Shown: positions 5,357 to 5,838 of the stretch, piece after piece | Numbering within the stretch: position 1 is the stretch's first letter | Layout of the letters: every line of letters starts with the position of its first letter | DNA from: Tissierellales bacterium | GTDB taxonomy: Bacteria; Bacillota; Clostridia; Tissierellales; JASKZW01 | Length of the DNA: 5,838 nt | Direction: 5' to 3' | Assembly (NCBI GenBank): GCA_030152145.1 | Contig: JASLIL010000044.1 | Coordinates: 1 to 5,838 of the forward strand | Program-made: the position numbers and the translations under genes | Notes under the pieces: generated by a model | Seen by the model: the letters and a program-made list of their open reading frames with translations, nothing else | The model's database searches: none | What the model was told of the DNA's origin: nothing

Positions 5357-5368
5357 AAAGGATGTGAT
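5357..5368 (+). promoter_or_regulatory. Near-perfect Shine-Dalgarno deciding a TTG start
   Basis: AAAGGATGTGAT differs by one base from the full 12-base complement of the 16S rRNA tail (AAAGGAGGTGAT). Four T bases separate it from an in-frame TTG at 5373, whereas the upstream ATG at 5340 has no binding site. Confidence 0.55.
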
Positions 5369-5372
5369 TTTT

Positions 5373-5666
5373 TTGACACTATTATCTATTATTACTGCTA
5401 TCCTAAGCCTAATAAACCTTTACTCCTACTATAATAAGGACCTAAGTCAGACCTCAAAGCTCCTATCCCTAGGCCTATCAATTCTACTTATTTTACTTAC
5501 TATTATGGCACTTTTAAGATATAGGGGCAGAAAGTCTGAAAGTAAGCCTGGCCACTGGTACAGCTTCCTAAGTTGTAGATATAGCATAATCATAATAAGC
5601 CTATTTGGAAACAGCATGGTATCTATACTGCTTTTTCTAAGCTATAAGGGATTAGTGAAAATCTAA
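5373..5666 (+). CDS. Small three-helix membrane protein, unknown function
   Basis: This is a 97-residue hydrophobic protein of no recognised family. Three membrane helices are visible, at about residues 2-20, 28-48 and 69-93. Between helices two and three is a basic, aromatic loop (RYRGRKSESKPGHWYSFLSCRY, about 49-70) that should face the cytoplasm. I place the start at the TTG at 5373, which follows a near-perfect ribosome binding site and puts helix one directly at the N-terminus. An ATG at 5340 would add 11 residues but has no binding site, and a GTG at 5364 sits too close to its own. It is the only plus-strand gene in the right half of the window, lying between two minus-strand genes. A terminator stem overlapping its last codons supports it being a real transcription unit. 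Its leucine and isoleucine codon choice resembles the neighbours. Function unknown. Confidence 0.65.
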   Translation: MTLLSIITAILSLINLYSYYNKDLSQTSKLLSLGLSILLILLTIMALLRYRGRKSESKPGHWYSFLSCRYSIIIISLFGNSMVSILLFLSYKGLVKI

Positions 5667-5690
5667 GAGACACTAATCTCTTTTTTCTTT
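5646..5690 (+). terminator. Intrinsic terminator overlapping both convergent gene ends
   Basis: GATTAGTG (5650-5657) pairs with CACTAATC (5671-5678), and outer bases extend the stem to 12 pairs (5646-5657 with 5671-5682, one G-U). A T-rich tract follows (to 5691). The left arm is in the last codons of the small membrane protein, whose stop codon sits in the loop; the right arm is in the end of the opposing phosphatase gene. Confidence 0.78.
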
Positions 5691-5838
5691 TGAAAAAATC
5701 TCCCCTAGACAGCTGCCATCACAGGGACCTAAATCCAGCTTTAAAAGCTCTGCCAAACTAGGCCCTATATCTACAAGCTCCATAGGTCCTATATTGAAAC
5801 CCTCCTTAATTCCTGGCCCCTTGATCATAAAGACTGTA
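5673..5838 (-). CDS. Alkaline-phosphatase-superfamily protein, C-terminal end (partial)
   Basis: The minus strand is open from the window edge to a TAG at 5675-5673 and gives 54 residues starting TVFMIKGPGIKEGFNIGP. The pattern 'F..KGPGIK.G......ME.VDI.PSLAELL.L......G..L.EIF' is the C-terminal end of the alkaline-phosphatase superfamily, closest to the type I phosphodiesterase/nucleotide pyrophosphatase-like group. In that group the VDI.P..A.LLG segment packs near the metal site. The catalytic nucleophile and the metal-binding Asp/His residues lie outside the window, so activity and substrate cannot be judged. The tail SKEKRD is short and basic, with no anchor. It converges with the small membrane-protein gene, with six bases between the stop codons, and its last codons form one arm of that gene's terminator. 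Confidence 0.8.
   Translation of the reverse strand, partial: TVFMIKGPGIKEGFNIGPMELVDIGPSLAELLKLDLGPCDGSCLGEIFSKEKRD

Noticed and set aside
5373..5378. Perfect TTGACA -35 hexamer on the plus strand
   Set aside because: It falls on the predicted start codon and no adequate -10 lies 16-18 bases downstream (TGCTAT at 5396-5401 is poor), so it is probably chance within coding sequence.

Overview
The window is low-G+C, gene-dense bacterial DNA. It has strong AGGAGG-type ribosome binding sites, AGA/AGG arginine codons, many ATA/CTA/TTA codons and GTG/TTG starts. Together these fit an anaerobic Bacillota, most likely Clostridia or Tissierellia; the genus cannot be fixed from the sequence alone. The window looks like ordinary chromosome. 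I see no phage, insertion sequence, CRISPR array, rRNA or tRNA.

Layout. (a) 1-673, minus strand: a DUF2089-like helix-turn-helix protein, a three-helix membrane protein, and the first codons of a third gene form one tight operon. (b) 674-835: a divergent control region with two promoters, a 34-base near-perfect palindrome and two further inverted repeats. (c) 836-1562, plus strand: a PadR-family repressor and a small membrane protein with a permease-prefix (DUF1700-like) domain. (d) 1641-2351, plus strand: a cysteine-rich DUF5714-like protein with its own promoter, followed by a bidirectional terminator. (e) 2414-3685, minus strand: a membrane-anchored CapA-family metallophosphatase-like protein. 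(f) 3802-5306, minus strand: an unrecognised 280-residue soluble protein whose stop codon overlaps the ribosome binding site of a hemolysin III/TrhA-family membrane protein. (g) 5373-5666, plus strand: a small three-helix membrane protein. (h) 5673-5838, minus strand: the C-terminal end of an alkaline-phosphatase-superfamily enzyme.

How it fits together. The best-supported functional unit is the back-to-back pair of regulator plus small-membrane-protein cassettes around 674-835, which looks like an envelope-linked sensing or stress module. That role is inferred from family habits and not shown by the sequence. Several other genes (CapA, TrhA-like, the two small membrane proteins) also act at the envelope, but there is no sign that they form one pathway. 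I found no clear previously undescribed system. The points most worth a second look are the operator architecture at 704-807, the unknown 280-residue protein coupled to the TrhA-like gene, the terminator built from two convergent coding ends at 5646-5690, and the inverted repeat that brackets the DUF5714 promoter.
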